From GCA-2733415 sp049609325 (GTDB lineage: Bacteria > Bacteroidota > Bacteroidia > Flavobacteriales > Flavobacteriaceae), in the NCBI GenBank assembly GCA_049609325.1, contig JBMYYK010000042.1, forward strand, positions 1 through 11,946: a DNA stretch of 11,946 nt. Direction: 5' to 3'. The translations under genes and the position numbers were made by a program. The notes beneath the pieces are model-generated. The model saw nothing but the letters and a program-made list of their open reading frames with translations. It was not told the DNA's origin and made no database searches. Positions 1 through 7,034 of the stretch are shown here, piece after piece. The number at the start of each line of letters is the position of its first letter. Position 1 is the first letter of the stretch.

Positions 1-1526
1 CGCTCAATTTTATTAAACAGTGTAAGTTCTACCTTTTTAGGATCTACTAAAACAAATTTCACTTCAGCAGGGTGTTTTTTGTATAGAATAGATGTTAAGA
101 TACAGTTTAACCCTACAGACTTTCCTTGTCCTGTTGCACCAGCCATTAGTAAGTGTGGCATTTTAGCTAAATCTACAACCAATGTTTCATTGCTGATGGT
201 TTTCCCGAAAGCAATAGGTAATTGCATTTCTGCTTCTTGGAATTTTTTAGACGTTATAGCAGAGCGCATTGACACCATTTGAGGCTTTTTATTTGGCACT
301 TCAATTCCAACGGTACCTTTTCCTGGCATTGGTGCGATGATTCGTATTCCTAAAGCCGCCAAAGATAAAGCAATATCGTCCTCTAAGTTTTTAATTTTTG
401 AAATACGTACACCAGCTTCAGGGATGATTTCATACAAAGTTACAGTAGGTCCAACAGTAGCCTTAATGCTTGAGATTTCAATTTTATAATTTTTAAGTGT
501 AGTAACAATCTGATTTTTATTGTTCTCTAACTCTTCTTGGTCTATGGTTATCCCTTGTCCGCCTGTGTAATCTTTTAATAAGTCTATTGTTGGGAATTTG
601 AAATTACTTAACTCTAATGTAGGGTCAAATTCACCAAAGTCTTCTACTAATTTATCAGAAAGGTTGTCGGTAACGGTTTTTTCTTCTTCCATGACTTCTA
701 CAGCCATAGCAATATCACTATTATCTGAAGATGGAATTACAATTTCTTCCTTAGGAGGGGTAAGCTCTATAGATGCTTCGGGTTTGAGTTCTATAGCTGA
801 TTGTGCTTCTTCAGTAGGTTTAAGTTCTACATTTTCATTATCTGATGATGTCGGACTGTGTTCTAAAACAAATTCAGAAATTAACTCTTCTTCAGATACT
901 TCTAAAGGTTCAGTTGTTTCTTCTGTGTTTGAAGATATATCATCTTGAATAGTGTCTTTGGTTGTTTTGAAAAAGTCACGAACTACATCAAAGGTAATTT
1001 TAAACCGTACAATCAAATATGTGATTAAAAAGAATAATAAGATGATGATTGTACCAAGTTTGCCAATGTAGCCTTGTAAATAATCGTTCAATTCAAAACC
1101 GATAACTCCACTTAATAGTGAGTTGTTAAAAAAACCAAAAGCTACTGAAATCCATATAGCTACTAAACTTCCCCATATCCAACGTTTTTTTAACACCTCA
1201 AATTTAGTGTCTAATAAAAAAGTGATACCACTTAATGTAATTAAAAAGGAAAATATCAAAGAGGCAATACCAAATCCTTTATAGATAAATACATGTGAAA
1301 TTGATGCTCCAAAAACATTAACAATATTTTCAGTTTTTGAATGTCGAGTGAGGTGTCCTATTTCACTCTGATCTGCTTTCCAAGTAAAAAGGTAAGAAAC
1401 AAAAGCCACACACATAAGTATACCAAATAAAAATAAGAATGCACCAAGAATGTTTTTTTGTTGCTTATTTAGTGTAATTGGAGTGATATTTAGCTTTTTT
1501 TTAGCTTTTGTTTTCTTTTTAGCCAT
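1..1526 (-). CDS. ftsK: DNA translocase FtsK, N-terminal 508 residues (3' end outside window)
   Basis: FtsK is a septum-anchored, ATP-driven DNA pump that clears chromosome termini at division. The ATG (1526-1524) opens a lysine-rich start (MAKKKTKAKKK). Four hydrophobic segments follow, at about residues 26-47, 80-105, 117-134 and 154-174, matching the 4-TM membrane domain. Residues ~190-305 form an acidic, Ser/Thr/Glu-rich linker with imperfect ELKP repeats. The alpha part of the motor starts near 310, and the Walker A motif GATGQGKS is at residues 463-470 (bases 140-117). The frame is open to base 1, just after the VLVDPKKVEL stretch. Walker B, most of the RecA-like beta domain and the DNA-reading gamma winged helix are therefore outside the window. 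From memory, flavobacterial FtsK is about 800 residues, so about 60% is visible. It lies 10 bases after the dgkA stop and is probably the last visible gene of the tpx-dgkA-ftsK unit. The family call is secure. Confidence 0.96.
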   Translation of the reverse strand, partial: MAKKKTKAKKKLNITPITLNKQQKNILGAFLFLFGILMCVAFVSYLFTWKADQSEIGHLTRHSKTENIVNVFGASISHVFIYKGFGIASLIFSFLITLSGITFLLDTKFEVLKKRWIWGSLVAIWISVAFGFFNNSLLSGVIGFELNDYLQGYIGKLGTIIILLFFLITYLIVRFKITFDVVRDFFKTTKDTIQDDISSNTEETTEPLEVSEEELISEFVLEHSPTSSDNENVELKPTEEAQSAIELKPEASIELTPPKEEIVIPSSDNSDIAMAVEVMEEEKTVTDNLSDKLVEDFGEFDPTLELSNFKFPTIDLLKDYTGGQGITIDQEELENNKNQIVTTLKNYKIEISSIKATVGPTVTLYEIIPEAGVRISKIKNLEDDIALSLAALGIRIIAPMPGKGTVGIEVPNKKPQMVSMRSAITSKKFQEAEMQLPIAFGKTISNETLVVDLAKMPHLLMAGATGQGKSVGLNCILTSILYKKHPAEVKFVLVDPKKVELTLFNKIE

Positions 1527-1536
1527 TAAGTGTGTT

Positions 1537-1914
1537 TTATAGTGCTATAATTTTTGGTACATATATAATTAATCCTACAATTGAACCAGCTATTGCCGCT
1601 ATGAATACAGCTCCGGCCGCAATATCTTTAATCAACCCTATTTTTGGGTGTAATTCTGGATGTATAAAATCAGCAATTTCTTCTATTGCAGTATTGATGC
1701 CCTCAATACTCATAACCAAACCAATGGCAAGTATTTGGAATATCCATTCGGTAGTAGAGATATTAAAATACAGTCCAGCAAAGGTTAAGCCAATTGCAAT
1801 AGTAAATTGAGCCTGAATGCTAGATTCGGTTTTTAAGAGTATACAGGCGCCTTTAAAGGCGTATTTAGCCCCCTTTAATCTGCCTGTTATGAAGTTATCC
1901 TTTGCTGGTTTCAT
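1537..1914 (-). CDS. dgkA: DgkA-type membrane lipid kinase (diacylglycerol or undecaprenol kinase)
   Basis: This is a small trimeric-type integral membrane kinase that phosphorylates diacylglycerol or undecaprenol with ATP at the inner membrane, recycling lipids used in envelope synthesis. With the start chosen here it has 125 residues, close to the roughly 120 of E. coli DgkA. Three hydrophobic helices are visible, at about 37-50, 56-72 and 99-118. The signature is intact: EGINTAIE (E71, N74, E78), then HPELHP and KDIAAGAV (D97). The HP...KD.AAGAV form resembles Gram-positive undecaprenol kinases more than the E. coli enzyme, so the substrate is open. The start is the ATG at 1914-1912, four bases after the tpx stop. 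An in-frame ATG at 1959 would give 15 more residues but would overlap tpx by 41 bases. No Shine-Dalgarno decides between them. The gene is most likely co-transcribed with tpx and ftsK. Confidence 0.93.
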   Translation of the reverse strand: MKPAKDNFITGRLKGAKYAFKGACILLKTESSIQAQFTIAIGLTFAGLYFNISTTEWIFQILAIGLVMSIEGINTAIEEIADFIHPELHPKIGLIKDIAAGAVFIAAIAGSIVGLIIYVPKIIAL

Positions 1915-1918
1915 TGAT

Positions 1919-2416
1919 TTATAAGGCTTTAAAAGCAGCTTTGTAATTTGGTTCGTCAACTATTTCATCAACTTGTTCAGTATGTGTAATAATACCATTC
2001 TCATCAATTACAACAATAGCTCTTGAGTGCAACCCTTTTAAAGGTCCATCTACAAAATCTAAACCATATGCTTTACCAAAGCTATTGGTGTTAAAATCTG
2101 ATAGATTAATGACATTTTCAAGGCCTTCTGCACCACAAAAACGTGCTTGGGCAAATGGTAAATCTCTTGAAATGCATAATACAATAACATCATCAATGTC
2201 GTTAAGCTCTTTGTTAAATTGCCTTACAGATTGTGCGCAAGTGCCAGTATCAATACTCGGAAATATATTAAGTACTATAGCTTTACCTGCATAATCTGAA
2301 AGAGTAGCAGTGGATAAGTCACTTTTTATTAACTCGAAATCAGGAGCTTTATCTCCAACTTCTGGTAATTGTCCTGATGTGTGAATTTGATTTCCTTTTA
2401 GTGTTACTGTAGCCAT
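1919..2416 (-). CDS. tpx: Thiol peroxidase Tpx (atypical 2-Cys peroxiredoxin)
   Basis: Tpx reduces hydrogen peroxide and alkyl hydroperoxides using thioredoxin. In E. coli it is periplasm-associated, but this protein has no signal peptide and is probably cytoplasmic. At 165 residues it is the usual length. The active site PSIDTGTC carries T57 and the peroxidatic C60. The resolving C94 is in ARFCGAEG, and the active-site arginine R132 is in GLHSRA. C81 matches a third cysteine also found in E. coli Tpx (there C61, C82, C95). The start is the ATG at 2416-2414. It appears to be the first gene of tpx-dgkA-ftsK, because the gene upstream ends in a strong terminator. The 5' region holds a weak -7-like TAACTTTA (2490-2483, minus) without a clear -33 element, plus AT-rich dyads described in the findings. 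The identification is firm; the promoter is tentative. Confidence 0.97.
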   Translation of the reverse strand: MATVTLKGNQIHTSGQLPEVGDKAPDFELIKSDLSTATLSDYAGKAIVLNIFPSIDTGTCAQSVRQFNKELNDIDDVIVLCISRDLPFAQARFCGAEGLENVINLSDFNTNSFGKAYGLDFVDGPLKGLHSRAIVVIDENGIITHTEQVDEIVDEPNYKAAFKAL

Positions 2417-2490
2417 AATTGTGAATTATTTTATGATAATCAAATTACGTTAAATTCTATTAAAATATAAAGGTTTTTACTATAAAGTTA

Positions 2491-2531
2491 TCATAAAAAA
2501 AGCGCTCTGAATTAGAGCGCTTTTTTTATGA
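2491..2531 (-). terminator. Strong intrinsic terminator after the 2-Cys peroxiredoxin gene
   Basis: A perfect 18-bp inverted repeat has arms at 2491-2508 and 2514-2531 and a 5-base loop at 2509-2513. Its core is GCGCTCT / AGAGCGC, flanked by seven A on one side and seven T on the other. It begins 15 bases after the peroxiredoxin stop codon, so in the leftward direction it gives a GC-rich stem followed by a U tract, the standard Rho-independent form. The A/T flanks are symmetric, so it could also stop transcription coming from the other direction. It separates the peroxiredoxin unit from the tpx operon. Confidence 0.9.
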
Positions 2532-2546
2532 ATATGAATATAATGC

Positions 2547-3179
2547 TTAGTTTTTAGCTAAATATTCTGCTGTAGCTGAATGATTTGCTTGCATTCCTTC
2601 TTTACCTTTGCTCCAGTTTGCAGGACATACCTCACCGTTTGCTTCAAAAAATTGTAACGCATCAACCATACGGATCGCTTCGTCTACATTACGTCCTAAT
2701 GGTAAGTCATTTACTAATTGGTGACGTACTATACCAGCTTTATCAATTAAGAATAAACCTCTGTAAGCAATTAACTCACCTTCAGCAACACTTTCTCCTT
2801 GGTCGTTGTAAAATACTTCTCCAGCTAAAACGTCATAGTTTGCTGCGATTGTTTTGTTAGTGTCTGCTACTAATGGGTAAGTTACACCTTTAATACCACC
2901 ATTTCCTTTTTCAACTTGTAACCATCCGTAGTGTGATTGCTCCGTATCTGTTGATACTCCAACAACAGCAACATTTCTTGATTCAAATTCTGCTAATTTT
3001 TCTTGAAATGCATGTAATTCTGTTGGACAAACAAATGTAAAATCTTTAGGATAGAAGAATAAGATTACATCTTTTTGTCCTAAATATTGATCTAATGAAA
3101 AGTTTTCTGCAAATTGATTTCCGTTAATTACGGCTTGAGCACTAAACTGAGGTGCTTTTTTTCCTACTAATACAGCCAT
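2547..3179 (-). CDS. Typical 2-Cys peroxiredoxin (AhpC/Prx1 group)
   Basis: This is a cytoplasmic thiol peroxidase that acts as a dimer or decamer. The peroxidatic cysteine of one subunit forms a disulfide with the resolving cysteine of its partner, reduced by thioredoxin or an AhpF-like reductase. At 210 residues it is the usual length. The active site PKDFTFVCP carries P44, T48 and the peroxidatic C51. R140 is in AYRGLFLID, and the resolving C185 is in GEVCPANW. The eukaryotic hyperoxidation-sensitive pair (GGLG plus C-terminal YF) is not intact: the loop reads GGIKG (residues 94-98) and the tail ends EYLAKN. I therefore infer a robust enzyme. The start is the ATG at 3179-3177. The gene is bounded by its own promoter (3212-3233) and terminator (2491-2531), so it is probably monocistronic. 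The exact subfamily name (AhpC versus Prx) is not settled by sequence alone. Confidence 0.95.
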   Translation of the reverse strand: MAVLVGKKAPQFSAQAVINGNQFAENFSLDQYLGQKDVILFFYPKDFTFVCPTELHAFQEKLAEFESRNVAVVGVSTDTEQSHYGWLQVEKGNGGIKGVTYPLVADTNKTIAANYDVLAGEVFYNDQGESVAEGELIAYRGLFLIDKAGIVRHQLVNDLPLGRNVDEAIRMVDALQFFEANGEVCPANWSKGKEGMQANHSATAEYLAKN

Positions 3180-3211
3180 TGTATTTATTTTTTTAATTGA
3201 ATATTAATTTC

Positions 3212-3233
3212 TTGATGCAAATATACGCATCAA
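3212..3233 (-). promoter_or_regulatory. Probable peroxiredoxin promoter with overlapping dyad
   Basis: On the minus strand, bases 3225-3218 read TATATTTG, an exact match to the Bacteroidota -7 consensus TAnnTTTG, about 39 bases before the ATG. A convincing -33 TTG is not visible at the expected distance. The -7 element lies in a 7-bp inverted repeat, TTGATGC (3212-3218) and GCATCAA (3227-3233), with an 8-base spacer. Such a dyad on the -7 element would be well placed for a repressor. This is inference from position and symmetry only. Confidence 0.45.
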
Positions 3234-3289
3234 ATGGGCGTTTTTGCATTAAGTTTTATTTAATTTTTTGATAGAGTTATAAAGAATGC

Positions 3290-4756
3290 TTATTTAGTTT
3301 TCAACTCTCTTATTTTGATGTTTAAAGCCGCAAAAAACAAGGTCATAAACGGACTTAACCAATTGAATATAGCAAACACAAAATATTCGGCAACTCCTAC
3401 ACCTAGTACTCCAGATTGATAGGCACCACAGGTATTCCAAGGGATTAATACAGAGGTTACAGTACCAGAATCTTCTAGTGTTCTACTTAAGTTTTCAGGT
3501 GCTAAGCCTTTATCTTCATATGCTTTTTTAAACATTTTTCCAGGAATTACTAATGCTAAGTATTGGTCTGACGCTATAGTATTTAAGCCTAAACAACTGA
3601 TGACTGTTGTGGCAAATAATCCTAATACAGAATCTGCTAATTTCAATAGAGTTTTTGTGATGCGTGCTAATGCACCAATACCGTCCATAGCACCACCAAA
3701 TACCATAGCACATATAATTAAGTATATAGTCCATAACATTCCATTCATTCCTCCTGAACTAAATAACTCATTTAGTTTTTCATTATCTGTTATTATAGCA
3801 GTATCAGTAAGTATAGAGTTACTAATTGCTTCAAAATTAGAACTTGCTAAGCTAGTTAGAATATCACTTTGAAATATGATTGAGAATATTGCTGCTAAAA
3901 TTACTCCTGCACCTAATGCGATTAATGGTTTAGTTTTTAATAGAATTAAGGCTACAACTACTAAAGGCACAATAAATAAATACGGCGTAATGTTAAAGGT
4001 TGTTTTAATGGTATTCAACAAGCCACTAATATCTGCACTTCCTGTTGTATCAATAGTCATGCTCATGATACTAAATGCTACTAGAGTTACTAAAATTGTT
4101 GGTACAGTAGTGAAGGCCATATATTTAATATGTGTAAATAAATCTGTTCCGGCCATTGCAGGAGCTAGGTTTGTTGTATCACTTAAAGGAGACATTTTAT
4201 CACCAAAATAAGCGCCAGAAATTACAGCCCCGGCAATCATACCAGTAGGAATTCCTAACGCAGAACCAATACCAATTAGAGCAATACCAACTGTTGCTGA
4301 AGTTGTCCATGAGCTTCCTGTAGCGATTGATATAATTGCAGCAATAATTACAGATGCTGGTAAGAATATGGCAGGACTCAACACTTGTAAGCCGTAATAT
4401 ACCATTGCAGGAATAATTCCACTAATTAGCCATGTGCCTGCTAGAGCTCCAACTAAAAATAATATCATTATTGGAACAAACACACTCTTTAGGTTTTCCC
4501 AAATTTCACCTCCCATAATCTTAAGGCTTACTTTGTTGTAAAGTCCTACTACGGCTGTAATTACAGCAGCTATAAGTAATATTAATTGATTGGAATAATC
4601 ACCAAGCCAAGCGCCATCTTTAAAAAAGATGTTATAAGCTAATAAGGCCATTAAAAAAACAACTGGAATTAAAGCTTCCCCAATACTTAATTCTTTGTTG
4701 TTTATTATATGTTGATTTTCTATATCAATCTCTGAAAGATTTTTATTGTCTTGCAT
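3290..4756 (-). CDS. nhaC: Na+/H+ antiporter, NhaC family
   Basis: This inner-membrane secondary transporter exchanges cytoplasmic sodium for external protons, supporting pH and salt homeostasis. It has 488 residues, nearly all of them hydrophobic helices after a polar N-terminal tail (~1-24). I estimate 11-12 membrane segments, the first at about 27-45 and 54-73. Two conserved NhaC stretches are visible: GSSWTTSATVGIA (147-159) and GAYFGDKMSPLSDTTNLAP (181-199). The second carries the charged and polar residues expected in the transport path. The start is the ATG at 4756-4754. The gene is 92 bases after recG and 110 bases before the peroxiredoxin gene, so it is probably its own unit. The leader contains a 14-base palindrome (4776-4789). 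Some NhaC relatives (for example malate/lactate exchangers, MleN-like) carry organic acids with the ions, so substrate specificity is not proven. Confidence 0.94.
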   Translation of the reverse strand: MQDNKNLSEIDIENQHIINNKELSIGEALIPVVFLMALLAYNIFFKDGAWLGDYSNQLILLIAAVITAVVGLYNKVSLKIMGGEIWENLKSVFVPIMILFLVGALAGTWLISGIIPAMVYYGLQVLSPAIFLPASVIIAAIISIATGSSWTTSATVGIALIGIGSALGIPTGMIAGAVISGAYFGDKMSPLSDTTNLAPAMAGTDLFTHIKYMAFTTVPTILVTLVAFSIMSMTIDTTGSADISGLLNTIKTTFNITPYLFIVPLVVVALILLKTKPLIALGAGVILAAIFSIIFQSDILTSLASSNFEAISNSILTDTAIITDNEKLNELFSSGGMNGMLWTIYLIICAMVFGGAMDGIGALARITKTLLKLADSVLGLFATTVISCLGLNTIASDQYLALVIPGKMFKKAYEDKGLAPENLSRTLEDSGTVTSVLIPWNTCGAYQSGVLGVGVAEYFVFAIFNWLSPFMTLFFAALNIKIRELKTK

Positions 4757-4807
4757 TGTGTTAGTTTTTATGAGTTCGTAATGTTACGATTTTATGAAGA
4801 GTTGTGC

Positions 4808-4836
4808 AAAAAAATCTAAATGGTAATTAATTACAT
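4808..4836 (-). terminator. Possible weak terminator after recG
   Basis: Downstream of the recG stop, the 12-base palindrome GTAATTAATTAC (4823-4834) lies within an imperfect hairpin (about 4820-4836). In the leftward direction it is followed by a T-rich stretch that includes seven consecutive T (4814-4808 on the minus strand). The stem is AT-only apart from one or two pairs, so it would be weak. Some read-through into nhaC is possible. Confidence 0.3.
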
Positions 4837-4848
4837 GGTTTTTACGTT

Positions 4849-6945
4849 TTAACTAATGTAATTCCAAATGTTTTTATGCTTGCCGATTTGTTGGTACGTA
4901 TAATTGAGTACACGGTGTTCTTCATGACTTAAATTCGGGTCGTTTTTTAGAATTTTATAAGCGTAGTTTCTTGCTAGTTTTAAGATGTCATTATCCTTTA
5001 CAATGTCTGCTATTTTTAAGTTTAAAATACCGCTTTGTTGAGTACCCATAATGTCTCCAGGGCCTCTAAGTTTTAGGTCGACTTCTGCTAACTCAAAACC
5101 GTCATTTGTACGAACCATTGTTTCTAAACGTATTTTAGCATCACTAGATAATTTATGGCTTGTCATTAAAATACAATAGCTTTGTTCGGCACCACGTCCA
5201 ACTCTACCACGTAATTGATGCAGTTGTGATAAGCCAAAGCGCTCAGCACTTTCAATAATCATAACACTCGCGTTTGGTACATTTACACCAACTTCAATTA
5301 CGGTGGTTGCCACCATAATTTGTGTTTCACCTTTTACAAAACGCTGCATTTCAAATTCTTTATCTGCAGGTTTCATTTGTCCGTGAATAATTGATACTTG
5401 ATAGTCTGGTTTAGGAAAATCTCTTGATATGCTTTCAAACCCATCCATGAGATCTTTATAATCTAATTGTTCAGATTCTTGAATAAGTGGGTATACAATA
5501 TAAACTTGACGTCCTTTTTTAATTTCATCTCGCATAAAAGCAAATACCTTTAAGCGATTACTATCATACCGATGTACAGTTTTTATGGCTTTTCTACCTG
5601 GAGGGAGTTCATCTATAACTGATACATCCAAATCGCCATATAAACTCATTGCCAAAGTTCGCGGAATAGGTGTAGCCGTCATAACTAAAATATGAGGAGG
5701 TATGGTGTTCTTTTTCCATAACTTTGAGCGTTGCGCAACTCCAAAACGATGCTGTTCATCTATAATTGCTAATCCGAGGTTGTTAAACTGAACTTTATCT
5801 TCTAAAACCGCATGAGTTCCTATGAGTAGGTGTAAACTACCATCTTCTAGCTGTTGGTGAATTAACTTGCGTTCTGCAGTTTTTGTTGATCCAGTTAACA
5901 GCTTAATATTAATACCTAAATTTTTTACTAAATCTATGATGCCTTGAAAATGTTGGGTAGCCAATATTTCTGTAGGCGCCATTAAACAAGCTTGAAAGTC
6001 ATTATCAATGGCTAATAGTACAGACATTAGGGCGACTATGGTTTTTCCAGAGCCCACATCACCTTGTAATAAACGATTCATTTGTGCATTACTGCCTAAA
6101 TCATTTCTAATTTCTTTGATAACGCGTTTTTGAGCGTTGGTCAATTCAAAAGGTATATGATTTTTATAAAACTCATTAAAAAGCTCACCAACTTGGTCAA
6201 AAGGAAAGCCTTTAATTTTATGTTTCCTAGATATATTTTTAAGGAGTAATTGTAGTTGTATGTAAAATAACTCTTCAAATTTCAATCGGAATTGCGCTTT
6301 TGCTAAAAGTTCTGCGCTTTTAGGAAAGTGAATGTTAAGAAGAGCTTCAGATTTAGAAAGTAAGTTCAAATCGGTTAATATATTAGTTGATAAAGTTTCT
6401 TGAAACCTACCTTTTGTTTCAATGAATAAGGTTTGTAATAGTTTAATTTTAGTTTTATTACTAATCCCTTTTGTGCTTAATTTTTCAGTAGACGGATAAA
6501 TGGCTTGCATTGCAGAACGGATATTTGCTTTATGTTCTGACAGGAGCTCTAGTTCTGGGTGCGGCATAGAAAAGCCATTATACCAGTTGCATTTTCCGAA
6601 TATGACATAGGGCGTGTTTAACTTTATACTGTCTTTAATCCATTTTTGCCCTCTAAACCATACCAATTCCATTGTACCAGTTTCATCTTGAAAAGTAGCC
6701 ACTAAACGTTTTCCGCGTTTTTGTTCTACCATTTTTAGATGAATGATTTTTCCGACTATCTGTACTTCAGCAGCGTTGCGTTGCAGTTGGTTTATTTTGT
6801 AATATTTGGTCTTGTCTAAATACCTGTTAGGAAACAAATTTATCATGTCTTGATAGGTGAAAATACCTAATTCCTTTTTAAGTAAATCAGCACGATTAGG
6901 TCCAACGCCTTTCAAATAATCTATGGGGGTTTGTAGTACAGACAA
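4849..6945 (-). CDS. recG: ATP-dependent DNA helicase RecG
   Basis: RecG remodels stalled replication forks and branch-migrates Holliday junctions, converting forks to four-way junctions during repair. The 698-residue protein is full length. The N-terminal YLKGVGPNRADLLKKELGI and the wedge/OB domain (~60-150) bind the branched DNA. Helicase motifs follow in order: Walker A GDVGSGKT (295-302), APTEILA (~323-329), DEQH (396-399), TATPIPRT (423-430), and in the second RecA domain TTVIEVGVNVPNA (~547-559) and QLRGRVGRG (577-585). The C-terminal part carries the TRG-type region. The start is unusual: bases 6945-6943 read TTG on the minus strand, and an in-frame TAG lies only seven codons upstream with no ATG between. 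The next in-frame ATG (residue 34) would remove conserved sequence, so TTG is the best start. The gene is divergent from the M1 peptidase gene, with 89 bases between the start codons. Confidence 0.97.
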   Translation of the reverse strand: MSVLQTPIDYLKGVGPNRADLLKKELGIFTYQDMINLFPNRYLDKTKYYKINQLQRNAAEVQIVGKIIHLKMVEQKRGKRLVATFQDETGTMELVWFRGQKWIKDSIKLNTPYVIFGKCNWYNGFSMPHPELELLSEHKANIRSAMQAIYPSTEKLSTKGISNKTKIKLLQTLFIETKGRFQETLSTNILTDLNLLSKSEALLNIHFPKSAELLAKAQFRLKFEELFYIQLQLLLKNISRKHKIKGFPFDQVGELFNEFYKNHIPFELTNAQKRVIKEIRNDLGSNAQMNRLLQGDVGSGKTIVALMSVLLAIDNDFQACLMAPTEILATQHFQGIIDLVKNLGINIKLLTGSTKTAERKLIHQQLEDGSLHLLIGTHAVLEDKVQFNNLGLAIIDEQHRFGVAQRSKLWKKNTIPPHILVMTATPIPRTLAMSLYGDLDVSVIDELPPGRKAIKTVHRYDSNRLKVFAFMRDEIKKGRQVYIVYPLIQESEQLDYKDLMDGFESISRDFPKPDYQVSIIHGQMKPADKEFEMQRFVKGETQIMVATTVIEVGVNVPNASVMIIESAERFGLSQLHQLRGRVGRGAEQSYCILMTSHKLSSDAKIRLETMVRTNDGFELAEVDLKLRGPGDIMGTQQSGILNLKIADIVKDNDILKLARNYAYKILKNDPNLSHEEHRVLNYTYQQIGKHKNIWNYIS

Positions 6946-7010
6946 GGTAAATTTATTGAACCACTAAAATACTAAAAAATCAGTATTGCAAATCATTTTT
7001 TGTATTTTGT

Positions 7011-7032
7011 GTGTTATACGAATTTATAACAC
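7011..7032 (+). promoter_or_regulatory. Perfect 8-bp hairpin immediately before the peptidase start
   Basis: GTGTTATA (7011-7018) and TATAACAC (7025-7032) form a perfect inverted repeat with the 6-base loop CGAATT. It ends two bases before the ATG at 7035, so in the mRNA it would cover the ribosome loading site. As DNA it could instead be an operator in the 89-base divergent region between recG and the peptidase gene. The symmetry is directly visible; the function is unknown. Confidence 0.45.
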
Positions 7033-7034
7033 TT

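Noticed and set aside
598..948. Serine-rich 116-codon plus-strand reading frame
   Set aside because: It is the antisense of the FtsK acidic linker. Its Ser-rich composition is what the complement of a Glu/Ser/Thr-rich linker gives, and it matches no family.
1532..1810. Plus-strand reading frame opposite dgkA
   Set aside because: It lies fully opposite the well-conserved DgkA catalytic region and has no promoter or family resemblance.
3234..3289. Intrinsic terminator after nhaC
   Set aside because: No stem with a following T tract was found in the leftward direction, only short AT-rich partial repeats.
3600..4211. Two plus-strand reading frames opposite nhaC
   Set aside because: They are the antisense of hydrophobic helices, which produces long hydrophobic shadow frames. 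NhaC motifs on the other strand are clear.
7011..7034. GTG at 7011 as the M1 peptidase start
   Set aside because: It would add eight residues before an ideal signal peptide and places the start within the left arm of a hairpin. ATG at 7035 fits better.
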